From: Dryomyza anilis | Lineage: Eukaryota; Arthropoda; Insecta; Diptera; Dryomyzidae | DNA: 64,000 bases | Assembly: GCA_951804985.1 (NCBI GenBank) | Contig: OX638133.1 | Location: 8,948,501 to 9,012,500, forward strand | Direction: 5' to 3' | Part shown: piece by piece, positions 23,928 through 36,500 of the stretch | Layout: each line of letters opens with the position of its first letter | How positions within the stretch are numbered: the first letter of the stretch is position 1 | The notes under the pieces: model-generated | The model's database searches: none | The model's input: the letters and a program-made list of their open reading frames with translations, nothing else | What the model was told of the DNA's origin: nothing | Position numbers and translations under genes: made by a program

Positions 23928-24405
23928 ACACCCAGACAAAAATACTATATATATAATAGTTTTTTACTATTAAAAATAGTCAATAAGATAAATTATTATT
24001 TTAATCGGAAAATATCATTAAATACTAGAAAATACCATGACATTGCCCTAACCACTGAGCCGCGGTAGCTCAGTGGTTAGTGCGTTGGACTGCGAGCCCA
24101 AAGGTCCCCGGTTCAAGACTGGACTGGGGCTAACAACATCTTTTCATAGAAGCATTTTCTATACCGCGCTACCTCTCGTCAGTAAATGGCAAACCTACGA
24201 GAGTAAAACCATTGCCTATGAAAAAGCTCTCACCCGCCGTTCGGATTCGGCAATAAACTGTAGGTCCCACCACTTTGAGTACAAATATAACACGCACAGC
24301 TCAAAATGGTGAGAGAGCTGTAGCGCTAAACTATTATTTACTATATTAAATCAATAATTATCCTATTGACCAATTTTAATGGGATTTGAGGGAATTTTTT
24401 TCTAA
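23928..24405. mobile_element. ACACCCAG-ended MITE split by a SINE
   Basis: Left half 23928-24046 and right half 24346-24405 match the continuous copy at 15643-15872 (AATACCATGACATTGCC to the left; AAATCAATAATT to the right). The SINE at 24048-24345 is inserted after CATTGCC, so it is the younger insertion. Confidence 0.75.
24059..24345 (+). mobile_element. tRNA-derived SINE, copy B
   Basis: It has the same head (GCCGCGGTAGCTCAGTGGTT), B box (CCGGTTCAAGAC) and body as the other copies. The 3' part is shortened after GTGAGAGAGCTG and ends in TATTATTTA. Immediately 5' is CTAACCACTGAGC (24048-24060), the complement of its own A-box segment at 24068-24080, giving a 13-base stem with a 7-base loop. 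Confidence 0.85.
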
Positions 24406-24416
24406 TAAATTTTTTT

Positions 24417-25884
24417 TTTTACTTATCCACGATTTTAGTATGATTTTCCTATGGACTTCAAAATTTTAATCACGAACTCATACTCATTTTTTGAGTTATT
24501 ACGTAAAACATATATACCGCAATTCTTGTTTTTTTTACATATTTTGGACTTTAACTTTTTACAGATTTGAATTTTCGATCTGATTTATTTTGTATTCCAT
24601 TGAAAATACTGAAGCTAATATTTTGAAATGAATACTATAAAATTTGGATTGATCTAACCAATGTTATGATCAGTCAAACGCCAAAATGTATAAATGTTAA
24701 GGTGTACCTATTATTTATTGCACAACTTATATGATTTTCATAATTCATGTTATATGTCACACAAGATCTATAATTCTATGATTCCTCTTTCTTTGTTTAA
24801 CACATCGTCGACGATACTACAAAATCGCTCAACTACACGCTGCAAAAAAGGGCTCTCCCAAACAAAATTTTGCAGGCATTACATATATCTTTGGAGCTTT
24901 ATGAAAACAAAAGTATTATTGCATTACCAAACATTATTATAATAACATCCAAACATTTTATTGTTTTCGTTCAAACATATTTATGTTCAGAATGCAAATT
25001 TTTGAGTTCTTGCAAACATATATATGTTTGAATATGAAAAATATGTCATTTACATGTAAACATATTAATGTTTACATTTCATATTAATGTAAAAAAAGTA
25101 AATTTAGTGCTAATATTCAACATTATAACATTAGAAAACTTGATTGAAAGAATCATGTAATGATTTCTGTAACAGACATGCTTTTAAAAACATTATAATA
25201 TCATTAAAAGACATATGTGAAGAAATAATGCTATGCTTTCTGCAATTCTACAATAATTACAATCATTTTCTAGTCATAACATGATTGTGGTGATCATGTT
25301 TTTTGTGCGTTTAAAACTGACCAAATATATATTTATATTATGTTTATGAATTAATAAAATTTATTTGAAACATTTCAAAATCTTGCGCGTCAAGAATTTT
25401 TTGTAGTATTACTTCAATCCAAATTTGGAATTATTGTTCAGAAATAGTCGGAAATAGAAGGTTTTTTCAACCAACTATTTAAATATTTAAAATTTACTTT
25501 AACTTTTATAAAAGTTGCAAATAGTTGTAGAATATATGGACATTGTATACAACGATATAACACCAAAGTGATCATATCATTGTAAATATAAAATAAAAAA
25601 TAAAATAACTATATTATGGTAACCAAACGTTTCTTAATATCATGTTATGATTGATATTTACCATATTTTGATCGCAGAAATATTTTTCGTAACAATAACA
25701 CGGTTCTTTAAAACCATATTTTGGGTTTTTAAAGATACAATGATTTCATAATAATAATAATGTTGAAATAATACTATTAAAATACTATAATTTGATTGTG
25801 ACAACCATATATCGTCACTATCATGCCAAAGGGGCAAATATGTAATTTTTGACATTTGTGTACTTTTTTATATTTTCGAATATT
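24417..25884. other. AT-rich repeats including an AAGGTGTACC family copy
   Basis: 24417-24800 matches 55510-56013 and 35590-35830 (CGATTTTAGTATGATTTTC, TTATGATCAGTCAAAC, AAGGTGTACCTATTATTTATTG). About 24950-25090 is rich in short palindromes such as AAACATATATATGTTT. No gene is supported. Confidence 0.5.
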
Positions 25885-26240
25885 GTTTTTCTTTAAGTAT
25901 ACTGTGCCAAAATCGTTGCATTTTTCCAGCCACAAAAGCCAATGGGCGAATTAAAAAAATTCAAAATCTTGTCATCCCAAAAGGGCGAATCTTGTCGTTT
26001 TTTTGCAATAACTTTTTACTGGTACAAGATAAAATATTTGCGTTTTGGTCGGGATATAGCCTCACAAAATCCGTATTTATAATTCAGTAAGTTGACCCAA
26101 TCCAAAGATATTTTATATACGTTATGCTAATTGATGAAAAAACCAAAATAACAAAAAAATTTAAAAACAAATATAAATTATGTTTACTAATTTTTAAAGC
26201 AATTCAAACTTTATAATTTGATTACCTAACATTTTTAAAA
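25885..26240. repeat. Interspersed repeat, copy 2
   Basis: Matches 14640-15240, without that copy's internal inverted insertion: ACTGTGCCAAAATCG, CAAAAGGGCGAATC and GTTTTGGTCGGGATATAGC are all present in order. Confidence 0.7.
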
Positions 26241-28415
26241 ACCCAGCAAACCAAACGATAATTTTACGATATCGAAACGATATCATTGTCGTTTTCGATA
26301 ATCTATAATGATACGAAAACGATAGGGTTTTCGATTAAAACGAACCTGTCTAAAACGATATCGTTGTTTTTTGTCGTTATAGATATCATATCTAGTTGAT
26401 ATCATAAATGGATTTATTTTCGATAAACAAATTTTATTTGTTCAGAAAATTTTATTTTTTGACAAAAATTATAAAAAACACGCAATTAAATTTTCAAATA
26501 ATTTGAGTTTTATATCTAAAATTTATCATTATTATATCGAATTTAAAAATTATCGACAAATGGTTTGTAGGGAATGCACATTTTCCTCTTTGTAATGTCA
26601 GCGACGATATAATTGTAGAGAACATATTATAGTTGTCGATATTATGTTGTAACTATTTTTTTGTCTGCGTGTGAAAAACGTTATATTTGTGGATATTTCT
26701 GATCGCTGATAGTGACATTAGTGCCAATTAAAAGTTAATTAATTCGAAAGTTTTTCAGTTTATAAATACAAAAAATGCTTTTTAGAATATTTAACGATAA
26801 ACTTAACGAATGTTTATTATTATATTTGTTTAGTTTTTTCCTTTACAATTACCATATTTTACACTTATACGAAAAATAGTTAAATTTTGCAAATATTTTG
26901 GATTTTATTGAGAAATACGTTAAAATAATTCAAAATTATTATACATTTTTGTACTGGTAAATTGAGGTTTCTGCATATTTCCGAAATATAAACAGGTTAG
27001 TTTATTTAATAATTGTATTAAAACATTTAAAAAATATTATTTTCTAAATAAGTATGTATTTCATGAATATAGCTTTAAACTAAATTTATGTATTTACAAA
27101 AGTCCCAAATGCGCATTTCCAAAAAAAACAAATTATACTTAAAATTTTGTATTTCAAGAATAGAAGGTACCTTGATATGCAATAACAAAAAAAAATGTTA
27201 TAAAATAATTATTCAATGCTTACCCAAATGTATCCTCACAAGGACACTCAATTTCAATTTAACTCTTAATTGTTTTTAGGTGCAGTTTGTGTTATAGTAT
27301 TTTCTTAATAAAAAAAACTATCTGCACTTTTGAAAATTACACTTTATTGTACGCTTTACATATTTTCAATACAAAAATTAAAGTAACTTTTTAAAAAATT
27401 TAATTGCAAATATTTTAAAATGTTAACTGCGTTTTTAAAACTACGCGTTATGTGCTGCTGTCTGTCTGCAACAATGTTCTAGAGGAAACTGAGCGAATTC
27501 TCAGCGAGCCAACAACAAAAACCTTTGACTTTGAAATCTCCTTCTGACTAGGCAACAAGGAGTAGTAGTTGTATGTATTACTTACATGGAATGACAGACA
27601 TGCGAACGCATGGACATAAATACCTCGTCTTCGAAATGCGCCCTTACTATGACTCAAAGTGTTGCAAGTGCGCGAAAAAAGTTGCGCAAAATTCTATCAT
27701 ATACAGGGTCCTTTAAATTTTAACTAATTATTGCCATATAAATGTAGTAGCTATTTTTATAATTAATCACCCTGTAGTTGGTATAAACGTCCTTTCGTAC
27801 AATTCGGCTAAAAAGCTAAACAACGACTGAAATCTATTATATACGAAATATATTGCTATGCATGTTTCTTTGTTGGTTTGGTTTCGATATTGCTTATGGT
27901 GGCGGTATTTGGCCTCCTTTTGCACGTCGTAAGTTTCACCCTTGGTTTGGCAGAAAAATAACGGGGTGAAATGGTAGTCGAGACGGACGGACAGCGTCAT
28001 TAGTTGGTTAATTTTTAATAGATTTTACAAATCAATTTTATTTATTAGCTTAAAATAGTTCAAACAATTTTGTTATCTAAGTGATAATTAAAAAGTTAAT
28101 AAACTTTTAATTGAATGCTTAAATAGCACATTTTAAAATTCATTATCATAGTTGAACTAATTAAATAATAGAATTTGTTTGAAGATTGTTTTGAATAAAT
28201 CATATTTTTGAATTGTTTAGTACTCAATACATTTTTTTGTTATATGCATTCTATATTTAATTTCGTTTAAAGTACCCTATAAGGGATACGATTCCGTAAA
28301 GGTTTCATTTTCTGAATACGAATACGGAATATGATTCCGTAAACGTTCCGTTTTCTAAATACGAATACGGTTCAGTAAATGGATATAGAAAAACATAAAA
28401 TCATTCGAATATGAA
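26241..28415. other. AT-rich intergenic stretch with AACGATATCGTT-type palindromes
   Basis: 26250-26400 contains several short palindromic motifs (ACGATATCGAAACGATATCA, AAACGATATCGTTG). 27440-27990 is somewhat more GC-rich with two minus-strand open frames that carry no recognisable domain. 28280-28380 holds a short duplicated TACGATTCCGTAAA motif. No gene is supported. Confidence 0.4.
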
Positions 28416-28421
28416 TCAAAT

Positions 28422-28671
28422 TGTCGTTTTAGAACGAAAACCAACTACATTTTTATGAAAATCTGAAATTTCAATTTTGTTAGTAATTATTACGAAAAGT
28501 AATTGATTGACTTTTAAAGTTAAAATATCAATTGATATATTCACATTTTCTTATCATTTGGTACAAATATTGAGCTCATCGATCAGAAATTGAAAGATAT
28601 ATAAAGAATTTTTTGAATGAATAATAGGCATTTTGAAAATGTAGTTGGTGACTTTTAGTTCTACAACGACA
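28422..28671. mobile_element. Palindromic MITE (CGTTCTAC family), copy 3
   Basis: It starts TGTCGTTTTAGAACGAAAA and ends TTTTAGTTCTACAACGACA, with the family interior. The inner arm reads CAACTACATTTT rather than CACCAAATACATTTT on both sides. Confidence 0.75.
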
Positions 28672-28747
28672 AAATCAATTGAGAGAACGGTGTAGTAATA
28701 GGGAATACGATTCCGTATGAATATAGCTATATCGAAACTTTTGAACC

Positions 28748-29163
28748 CTCGTAGAAATGTTGGTAGGGTCATGGTCATGAAGTGATCATGTCATTATTTG
28801 AGATGATCGGGATATGACGAGGTCCATAATGTCCTTGTAACGCAGTGTCCTAATCATGTACTGACCTCAGGCCATGATCATGTACTGATCGGGCCATTCC
28901 CCATTTTATTACAATTGCTTTGTCAGAGCCCGAGCATAATAGGGTTTCTCTCATTAAATCTCGATCATTGTCTGATGCTAATTTCGTTATGAGGAACAAA
29001 TAATGTAGCTATGATCGGGAACATTGACTGTTTAGATAATGTAAACCCTGCTATGGTAAGCATGATAAGGGCATTCAAAGGCAATGATCATATTTTCTTT
29101 AATAGGGCTTACCCAACAAAACCCGATCAGATCCCGATGGCGCATCGGGCAATTTTCTACCAG
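28748..29163. mobile_element. ~415-bp MITE, copy 2 (GTAGAAAT ends)
   Basis: Direct-orientation near-copy of 12400-12814, sharing GGTCATGAAGTGATCATGTC, TCAGGCCATGATCATGTACT and GATGGCGCATCGGGCAATTT. It carries an extra CATTCAAAGG near 29073, which shifts the chance open frames of the other copy. Confidence 0.8.
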
Positions 29164-30570
29164 GGAATGTCATTCGAATCAGTTGAGAGAACCGTGCGTC
29201 GATACGATCCAGACAGTTTTGCCTGACAAAAAACGGTCTAATATCGTTGAGATTACGTTCGACGATACGTTAAAGAAACGCAAAATACAAAACGAAATCT
29301 TTAAGTTTGCATTTTGGCGTATTTAGAATTATTATTATTTATATTTTGTGTAAATCATGTTATAATTTTTCTAAACGACCTCGCTGTCTTACTGGCCAGT
29401 ACCCTCACTCGACTCCCACTATATGCCGCCACTCAATTTGACTGACCACGTGGCTTTCACGTGAACACCGAGTGTACAATGAATGCACAAAGTGAAAACA
29501 GAACCAAAATCGAAAAAAAAAATAAACAGAAAAACAGCAAAAATGTATCCATAATAAATACATTTACCGTCGTTGTTGTTTTTGTATTTTTTGTATATAT
29601 CTTTTGCATACATATGTTTTTTTTTGTTACTATACCGAAAGAGCAAAATTTTAACCAGCATTGCGCAGAAGCGTCATTTGCATGGACGACGACCGACGAC
29701 GACAACTATGGGCCGTGAGCAGAAATACAATAACAACTGCGAATACGGCAGGGTAATAACCTACCTTAAAAAAATGATGCATCAAATATTGCATTCGTGC
29801 AAAGATGGAAGCAGCTGATTTCAGATTATATGAAGGCAGGAAGGGAGAGTGGTGTGGGTAGTGTCTGGATTACACTATCGTGTATTATATGAAAATGGGT
29901 AGATTAATCAGCTGATCGCTGATTTTATTAGTTTATTAAAATGTTTGTATTTTATTATTATTATATTTGCAATAGTTACAATAACAGAATTTATTTAATC
30001 TACCTAGTATTTATAACATTTTAACCAAGAATCGAAATTTATATTCTTAAATGTAGTTTTAAAGAGCATACATGGCGCTATATAAACCATGCATAAAATT
30101 TATTCTTATAATTTTTTTCAATTAAGTAATAATGTATTTTATTCATCATTTTTAAATTTTTGTATAATTTTGAATTCTTTTGCTTATATCTTGCTAAAAG
30201 AATTTTTTCTCACGCATAAAAGCAAATTTTGTATTGTAGCACGATGTTTTCTGCGTCGAATATCGAAAAGATAATTTCATAATTTGTTTATTCGAATTAA
30301 AAAATAATAAAAGTAGAGCATAAAAAGTAGAAATTTAAAAATGGGCCATATCACAAAAACTAGAGTCCATTTTGACAAAACTGTTGTCATTTTCGGAATC
30401 AGCGCCACCTATATTTGCTGCACCATAATGAGTTAAGAGCAGTGTTATTTAAACTGTTACACAAAATCAAAAATAATCTGTTTGAAAAAAAAATTATAAT
30501 CTTACAGAGAAAATTTAAATTGAATATATCTATATATATTGTATCATTTTCGAAATACAGAAAATGTCGG
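29164..30570. other. Intergenic stretch, slightly GC-richer at 29370-29880
   Basis: No gene is supported. Several overlapping open frames on both strands between 29419 and 29818 are low-complexity and mutually exclusive. About 29690-29880 (GACGACAACTATGGGCCGTG, GGAGAGTGGTGTGGGTAG) is non-repetitive and could be regulatory. Confidence 0.35.
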
Positions 30571-30571
30571 C

Positions 30572-30694
30572 ATTCAAACGGAGTCAGGCAATTTGACGGT
30601 ACGTTTTCGTTCCGTTTTAGTTTCTGTTTCGACGGATACATTTTAACGTGCCGTAACGTACCGTCAACAACGGAATTGTGATTCCGTTTGAATC
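30572..30694. mobile_element. Small ~123-bp palindromic MITE
   Basis: ATTCAAACGGAGTC...GACGGTACG near the left end is matched by CGTACCGTC...GATTCCGTTTGAAT at the right end. The interior is pyrimidine-rich and non-coding. Confidence 0.6.
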
Positions 30695-31011
30695 GGAGCT
30701 CCGTATAAATGTTTCTTGGGTACATAAAGTACAAATCCTGATTGAATAACTGACTGATCGTTCAACACCCAAATCCTTAGACCTAAGAACATGAAATTTG
30801 GACAATGTGAACACGGACGGTAAGAGTGCCGACGGTAGGCATTCCGCCTAAGTGTGCGGATTTTTTCAAATTCGCACCCCAAAGGTACAAACATTTATTT
30901 TCATTCAAAATATCTGAAAATATACACAGTCATGTATATTGGCCCAGTAATGTATATTGTGTTTCTTTATCTTTTTGCCAAATTTGGGCGGGATTGGACA
31001 AAGAGGCGTGA

Positions 31012-31430
31012 AAAATGCAATAACTCCTGACCTACTAAGAGTAGTGTTATAAAAATCGAAACAAGAGACAATATTAAAAATTATAATCGTTACGCAGAAT
31101 GTGGATACCATTAGACAAAGGGGCATGGCACCTACCATATAACCGAAACATTAAAAATGATATAACTCCTGACCTACTAAGAGCCGAATTATAAAAATCG
31201 ATACAAAGGATCATATTGAAAATTCTAATTGTCATGTAGAATGTGGCCGGCATTGAACAAAGAGGCGTGGCATCTTCCGTATAACAAAAACTTAAAAAAT
31301 GCTCCCAAGAGTAGAGTTATAAAAATGGAAACAAAGGATAATATTTAAAATTTCAAACCTCCACGTGAAAAGTGGGCGGAATTGTAAAAAGGGGCGTGCC
31401 ACATTTGCGTGCACTTGCTGTTGCATATAA
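31012..31430. repeat. ~130-bp tandem repeat, three to four units
   Basis: ATAACTCCTGACCTACTAAGAG occurs at about 31019 and 31160, followed each time by TTATAAAAATCGA.ACAA and GGGGCATGGCAC / AGGCGTGGCATC. A third, more diverged unit starts near 31300 and a lone fragment lies near 32340. Confidence 0.65.
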
Positions 31431-33400
31431 TTTTATTTAATATTGTTTTCATATTTTTTCATAAGATATTTCATTTTATTTTGGGAGAAATAAAACAGTT
31501 CAGGATAACACTTGGTTGCGTTTAATAAGAAATGATCCGATGCTACCTTATCTAAGAATAGCTAATGCATAAGTTTTGCTTATGTCGAAAAACTTGCCTC
31601 AACCTGACACTATCCGGATACTAAAAAAGGTTTTCATGAACAAATTTCCACTCTGGTGCCATTAATTGATTTTTTAAAATTAACAAAAAAAAAAAAATTC
31701 TAAATGACTTAATTTTAATATTATTTCAACTGAAGAGTTTTTTAAGTGTTCATCGTTTTTTTTTTTATTAAAGTTATTTTGGTATTTTGAATATTGCATT
31801 TTATTTGTTATTCTTAGTCACGCAACTAATAACGATGTTGCATCTTTGCTTTTAAAATATTTCTTTGTATCACTTACCTCCAAACCGGATTAATTAAAAT
31901 TGTCCAATAGTCCTATAAAATCCCTCTTGAGTGTATTTGGCACGATGAAATTATGTGTTCCCATTGCATCATCAACTTTCAATAATTACACCTTTTGTGC
32001 GATATTTTTGTTCTTGTCCCTCGGTTCGATAACGTCGATATGTTGATTTATAAGCAATACTTAATAAATGTTATCAAGCTTAAAGTTAATAAACAAAATG
32101 AAGTGTTGTTGAATTGATTACCTTTGATTTGCCTGGAAACATATACAATACATTATGTTTTTATAATTTTATTACTACAAAACATTAAAATTCAAAATTA
32201 ATTTAATCTTAGTTTGTGTTTAGTGCTGATAACATTGATTTAATACATGGGCAATTATTAAAAAGAATTGATTGAAACCGTAACCGAAACTGTTATCCTT
32301 TCAAAGCTGTTTTATTTTTTAACCACAGACGTAGTCAAAAATGTCTCCTAACTTAAAAAAGTAGTAGTTTTAAAAATGAATGCAAAGGATCATATTTAAC
32401 ATTTAAAAATAATTTTTAAAATGTTAACATTTTGTAATAAATCGGAAACTTTTCAGAAAACATTTTTTTGTTTAAAAGGTTAGAAATAGTTAAATAAATT
32501 TCAGAAGAATTTTAATATTCCTAGAATGATAAACGTACAGAATTATTGATCAGGCAACATATCAGGATATAAATTTTAAAGTGTCACGTTTTGAATCAGG
32601 CACTGATTCAACATTGCTATTTTTGAAGTCAGACAAGCCTGGTCAAACACTTATATTTTGAACTGTGACAACTTTTTCGTGAACGGTTTTTACTCTTGGA
32701 GGTTTTCCAATGTCTGCCGAGAGGTAGCACGGAATAGAAAAACATGTTTCTAATTAAGATGAGTGTCCCAGTCAAAATTTAAAACTGTGCTACAGGACTT
32801 TTCGGCTCGCAGTCCTAATGCTAATATAGATGCTTTTTTTTAGTGGAAATAAGTAGTATTAGATTAGTTTAATCTGTTTGACCTGAGTATATGTCGCTGA
32901 AAAGGAAACAAAAATTCTGGAACTTCGTTGGAAAATGACAACTCGCAAATGTATCACATTTGTCGTCGGTAATCAGTGTACTAAACATAGACCACAAGAC
33001 ATGAAACTGGTGCTAAAGATCTGTAAATGTACTGTACGCTATTTCCATCATTTTTTACCTTACGGATTGAGCTAGCTCATTTCTGTGGAGGCGACCCTCG
33101 TCTACGATGTTAGTTTACTAATAAGATGATCGATGTCTTCTGTGTTAATTAAACATAAATTAAATATTTAATATATTTTAAAACTCAAAAATAAAGAACT
33201 CGAACTAAACCTTTCTGGCAATTTCTGGCCGACTAACTACAAAATTTCCACATTTTTAAAAAGTATTCACAATAGTAAAATTCCGTTTAGTCAGTACAAA
33301 AACCTTCAGTAGTTTGTACATAATTCAAACGGTTCCGTTCGAAGAAAAACATCACAACTTGGCAGCACTTTGCGCCAGCTGACAGCTGTCATAAAGAAAT
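31431..33400. other. AT-rich intergenic stretch upstream of the methionyl-tRNA synthetase gene
   Basis: No gene is supported. A decayed minus-strand SINE fragment lies at about 32690-32822 (GCCGAGAGGTAGCACGG...TTTTCGGCTCGCAGTCC). The remainder is AT-rich with scattered short repeats. Confidence 0.45.
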
Positions 33401-33588
33401 CCAATTAGAAACAGACGCACACACACAAACTAAATAGTCTACATCAAATAATTTTGTGCAACGTTGTGGTCGATCGTACGTAAAATTGAAATTTTGCAAA
33501 AAAATTCAATTTTAACCCTTTCTGCCACGTTTATTTAAATTAAAATCACGTCGTACACAACAATTGTTGGCAACAACGTGCAGCCAAG
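33380..33588 (+). promoter_or_regulatory. Promoter and 5' UTR region of the methionyl-tRNA synthetase gene
   Basis: No TATA box is evident. CAGCTGACAGCTG near 33377 contains two E-box-like cores. ACCCTTTCTGCC at about 33516-33526 resembles the polypyrimidine (TCT) initiator used by fly translation-machinery genes, which would give a 5' UTR of about 70 bases. The transcription start is inference only. Confidence 0.3.
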
Positions 33589-36500
33589 ATGAAAATCTAT
33601 ACAAACGAAGGCAATCCGCAAGGACTAAAGCTGTTGATGTTGGCCAAATTTGCCCAACGCGAAGTGACAGTGGAAAAAATTAACCTAAATGGTATGTGTG
33701 ATATATGGAATGTTTTGCGGGGCATGGTGGCGGGGGTGTTTTAAATCGAATTCAAAGACTTAAGAAGCAGACTTAGAAAAAGAAAACCACATTTAACATT
33801 TATGATCTTTGGCTGATGTAATTTTTGTTTTTCTTGCAGATGCTGCCGGCAAAGACTTCATCAGTCTGCCCACTTTAGAGCTGGACGATGGTATGCGTCT
33901 CTTCTCCACAGATGCTGTGGCCAAGTATCTTTTCCCCGGCGAGGGACTGCTGCGTGATGAAGTGAGTAGTGGCGGTTTTAATATTTAAATTTTGGAAAGG
34001 TCCCAAATTGATTTGACCTTGAAGTGTCATGGGGATTAATTTAGGCAACTTTATTAGATGGTGTGCTAATAAATTGTATATTAATTTTCTTTTACTTAAC
34101 GTCTTTTGTTATTAGTTTTAAAAATTTAGTTTTAAAAATTAGTTTTAAATTTACTAATCTTTATCGCAAATAAAAATTTTAGTAAACATGGAATTTTAAA
34201 TGAATATTAAAATTTTAAAAATTCCATTTTTTTCTTTAATTCCCTATATTAAATACTCTAATGTGGTACAATTAAAATGTTGATTAATATATAATAACAT
34301 TTCTTAATAAATACATTTTTTATTAATAAATAAAATGTTATATCAAGTTTCAATTATTTTTTGTTTTAATTTTATGAACTTTAAATTTTTACTAAACATG
34401 TATATTGTATCAAATTTCATATTTATTAAAATCCCATATTTCCCCATAAATTTCTTTCAATAAAACTCATCTTTTTAATTTTAAAATTATTTTTTAATTA
34501 AACATACAAATTTTTCACCTCCCTCACAGTGGCTGGAATGGTCGAGCACTCTATTGGCTCCCGCACTCGCCCATCACATGGCCGTCGGTCATCGCGCCGA
34601 TCCCAATGCGCTGCCCGTGCTCAATGCGCTGGTGAAAAAGCTCGACGAGCGTCTGCAGGTGTCACCCTTTTTGGCGGGCGACAAACTCAGCGCCGCCGAC
34701 ATTGCAGTCTGGTCACTGCTAGCGCCCGACGGCACACTTAAGGGTGCACAAAACATTGAGAATCTGCTGGTGTGGTATCGTAAATTTGCCGCGCTGCCAG
34801 CCGTTAAAGCGGTGCTCGCCCAGCAACCACTCAAGGAGTTAACATTCACAGCATTGCAAAACTCCAATCGTTATGGTGGTCTCTACCATGTACCGCTGCA
34901 GCTGTCAACGACAGCGACACCAACAACACCAATGCTTGCGGAAACTGCGTCCACATTGGCCGACACCATAACCGAGGAGGAGCTGCAGACGGCGGCAAAG
35001 TCATTTGTTCATGCGTCGCAGTCACAGCGCGCGGAGGTGCGACCAGTGTTGCCACGCGCAGGCGAACGTAATGTGTTGATCACATCGGCGTTGCCGTATG
35101 TCAACAATGTGCCGCATCTGGGCAACATTATAGGTTGTGTTTTATCAGCGGATATTTATGCGAGGTATGTGTGTGGTTAATACAGAGTTTTTTGTTGTGG
35201 TTTTTTTAATATTTTTTAAATTTAGATATGCGCGCTCCGCCGGCTACAATACGCTGTTTATCTGCGGCACTGACGAATACGGCACCGCCACGGAGAACAA
35301 GGCGCTGGCCGAGAAAATGACACCCAAAGAGATCTGCGACAAATACTTTGAGTTGCACAACTCGATTTATCGTTGGTTCGGCATTGGGTTCGATTACTTT
35401 GGTCGCACCACGACGCAGGAGCAAACAGAGTAAGTGAAGCACTTTGGTTTGTAATGAAAAATTGTTTTTTTTTTAAGAAAATTAAAAATTTGATGAATAT
35501 CTAAGGTTTTGCATTAATTTAGATTTTATAAAAAATTTGATTTAAAGAAAATTTTAGATTTTATATTAATTTTAAATTTATCCGAGACAAAATATTCGGC
35601 TGTTACTGGCTGATAATACTTCAGATAATATTTTGAAATAAACTTTATGAAATTCGGATTAATTTGACTGAAGTTATGATCAGTCAAACATAAAAAATAT
35701 TTATTTTAAGGTGTACCTATTATTTATTGCATAACATATTAAGTTTTCATAATTCAATAAAATTATATATTATATGTGAAACTAGATCCATAATTCTATG
35801 ATTCCTAATACTTCGTTTTTGCAACTGACTCTTTAAGTCCTCAGCTTAAAGTGAAATTTACATATTCTATATTTTAAGGTGTACCTTAAAATATAGAATA
35901 TGTGAATTTCACTAAGTCTGATATAATTCCATCATGAAATGGCAAACCTTACTGAAAAAAAATGTCAAAAGAGCGGCAAGAAATATGGCGTTGTTTGCTG
36001 TCCCTGTCGCTCTACTTTTGTAGCGTCCCTGTTGAAAAACCCTTGAAAAAAACTTTTGTAGCGATCTTATTGAAAAACCCTTTACTTAGATCGCGAATAA
36101 TTTTTTTGTTGCGCTGTGTAATTGAAGATTTTATAGAAATTAAAGTCTTAATGAAAATTTGAGATTTAATGAAAATTAAAAATCATTGAAAATAGAAAAT
36201 TTTATATAAAAAAACAAATTATACATAAAAAAAAACAACATTTTTAGTTTATAATCATTTCATATTTAATGTATAGCACATTTCCAAATCAATAACTCAA
36301 ATCAAAATCTATAAATGAAGTTCAGACCAGCGCCTAAATTTGGTTTATAGAACGGCTCCACGGAGAAACTATCAGTTATTGGAAATTCAATGACTTTTAT
36401 ACGTGGTACCAAATCCTGCGTGTAGTTAAATTACAAAATAATTAATAATATATATTTTGCTAAAATAAAAACACTTACATTATCTTTAATTAAAGGTTGT

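Noticed and set aside
27448..28000. Two minus-strand open frames in slightly GC-richer DNA
   Set aside because: No domain, no splice-compatible neighbours, and poor start context.
29419..29818. Overlapping open frames on both strands
   Set aside because: They are mutually exclusive and low-complexity, with no signal peptide processing site or promoter consistent with a gene.
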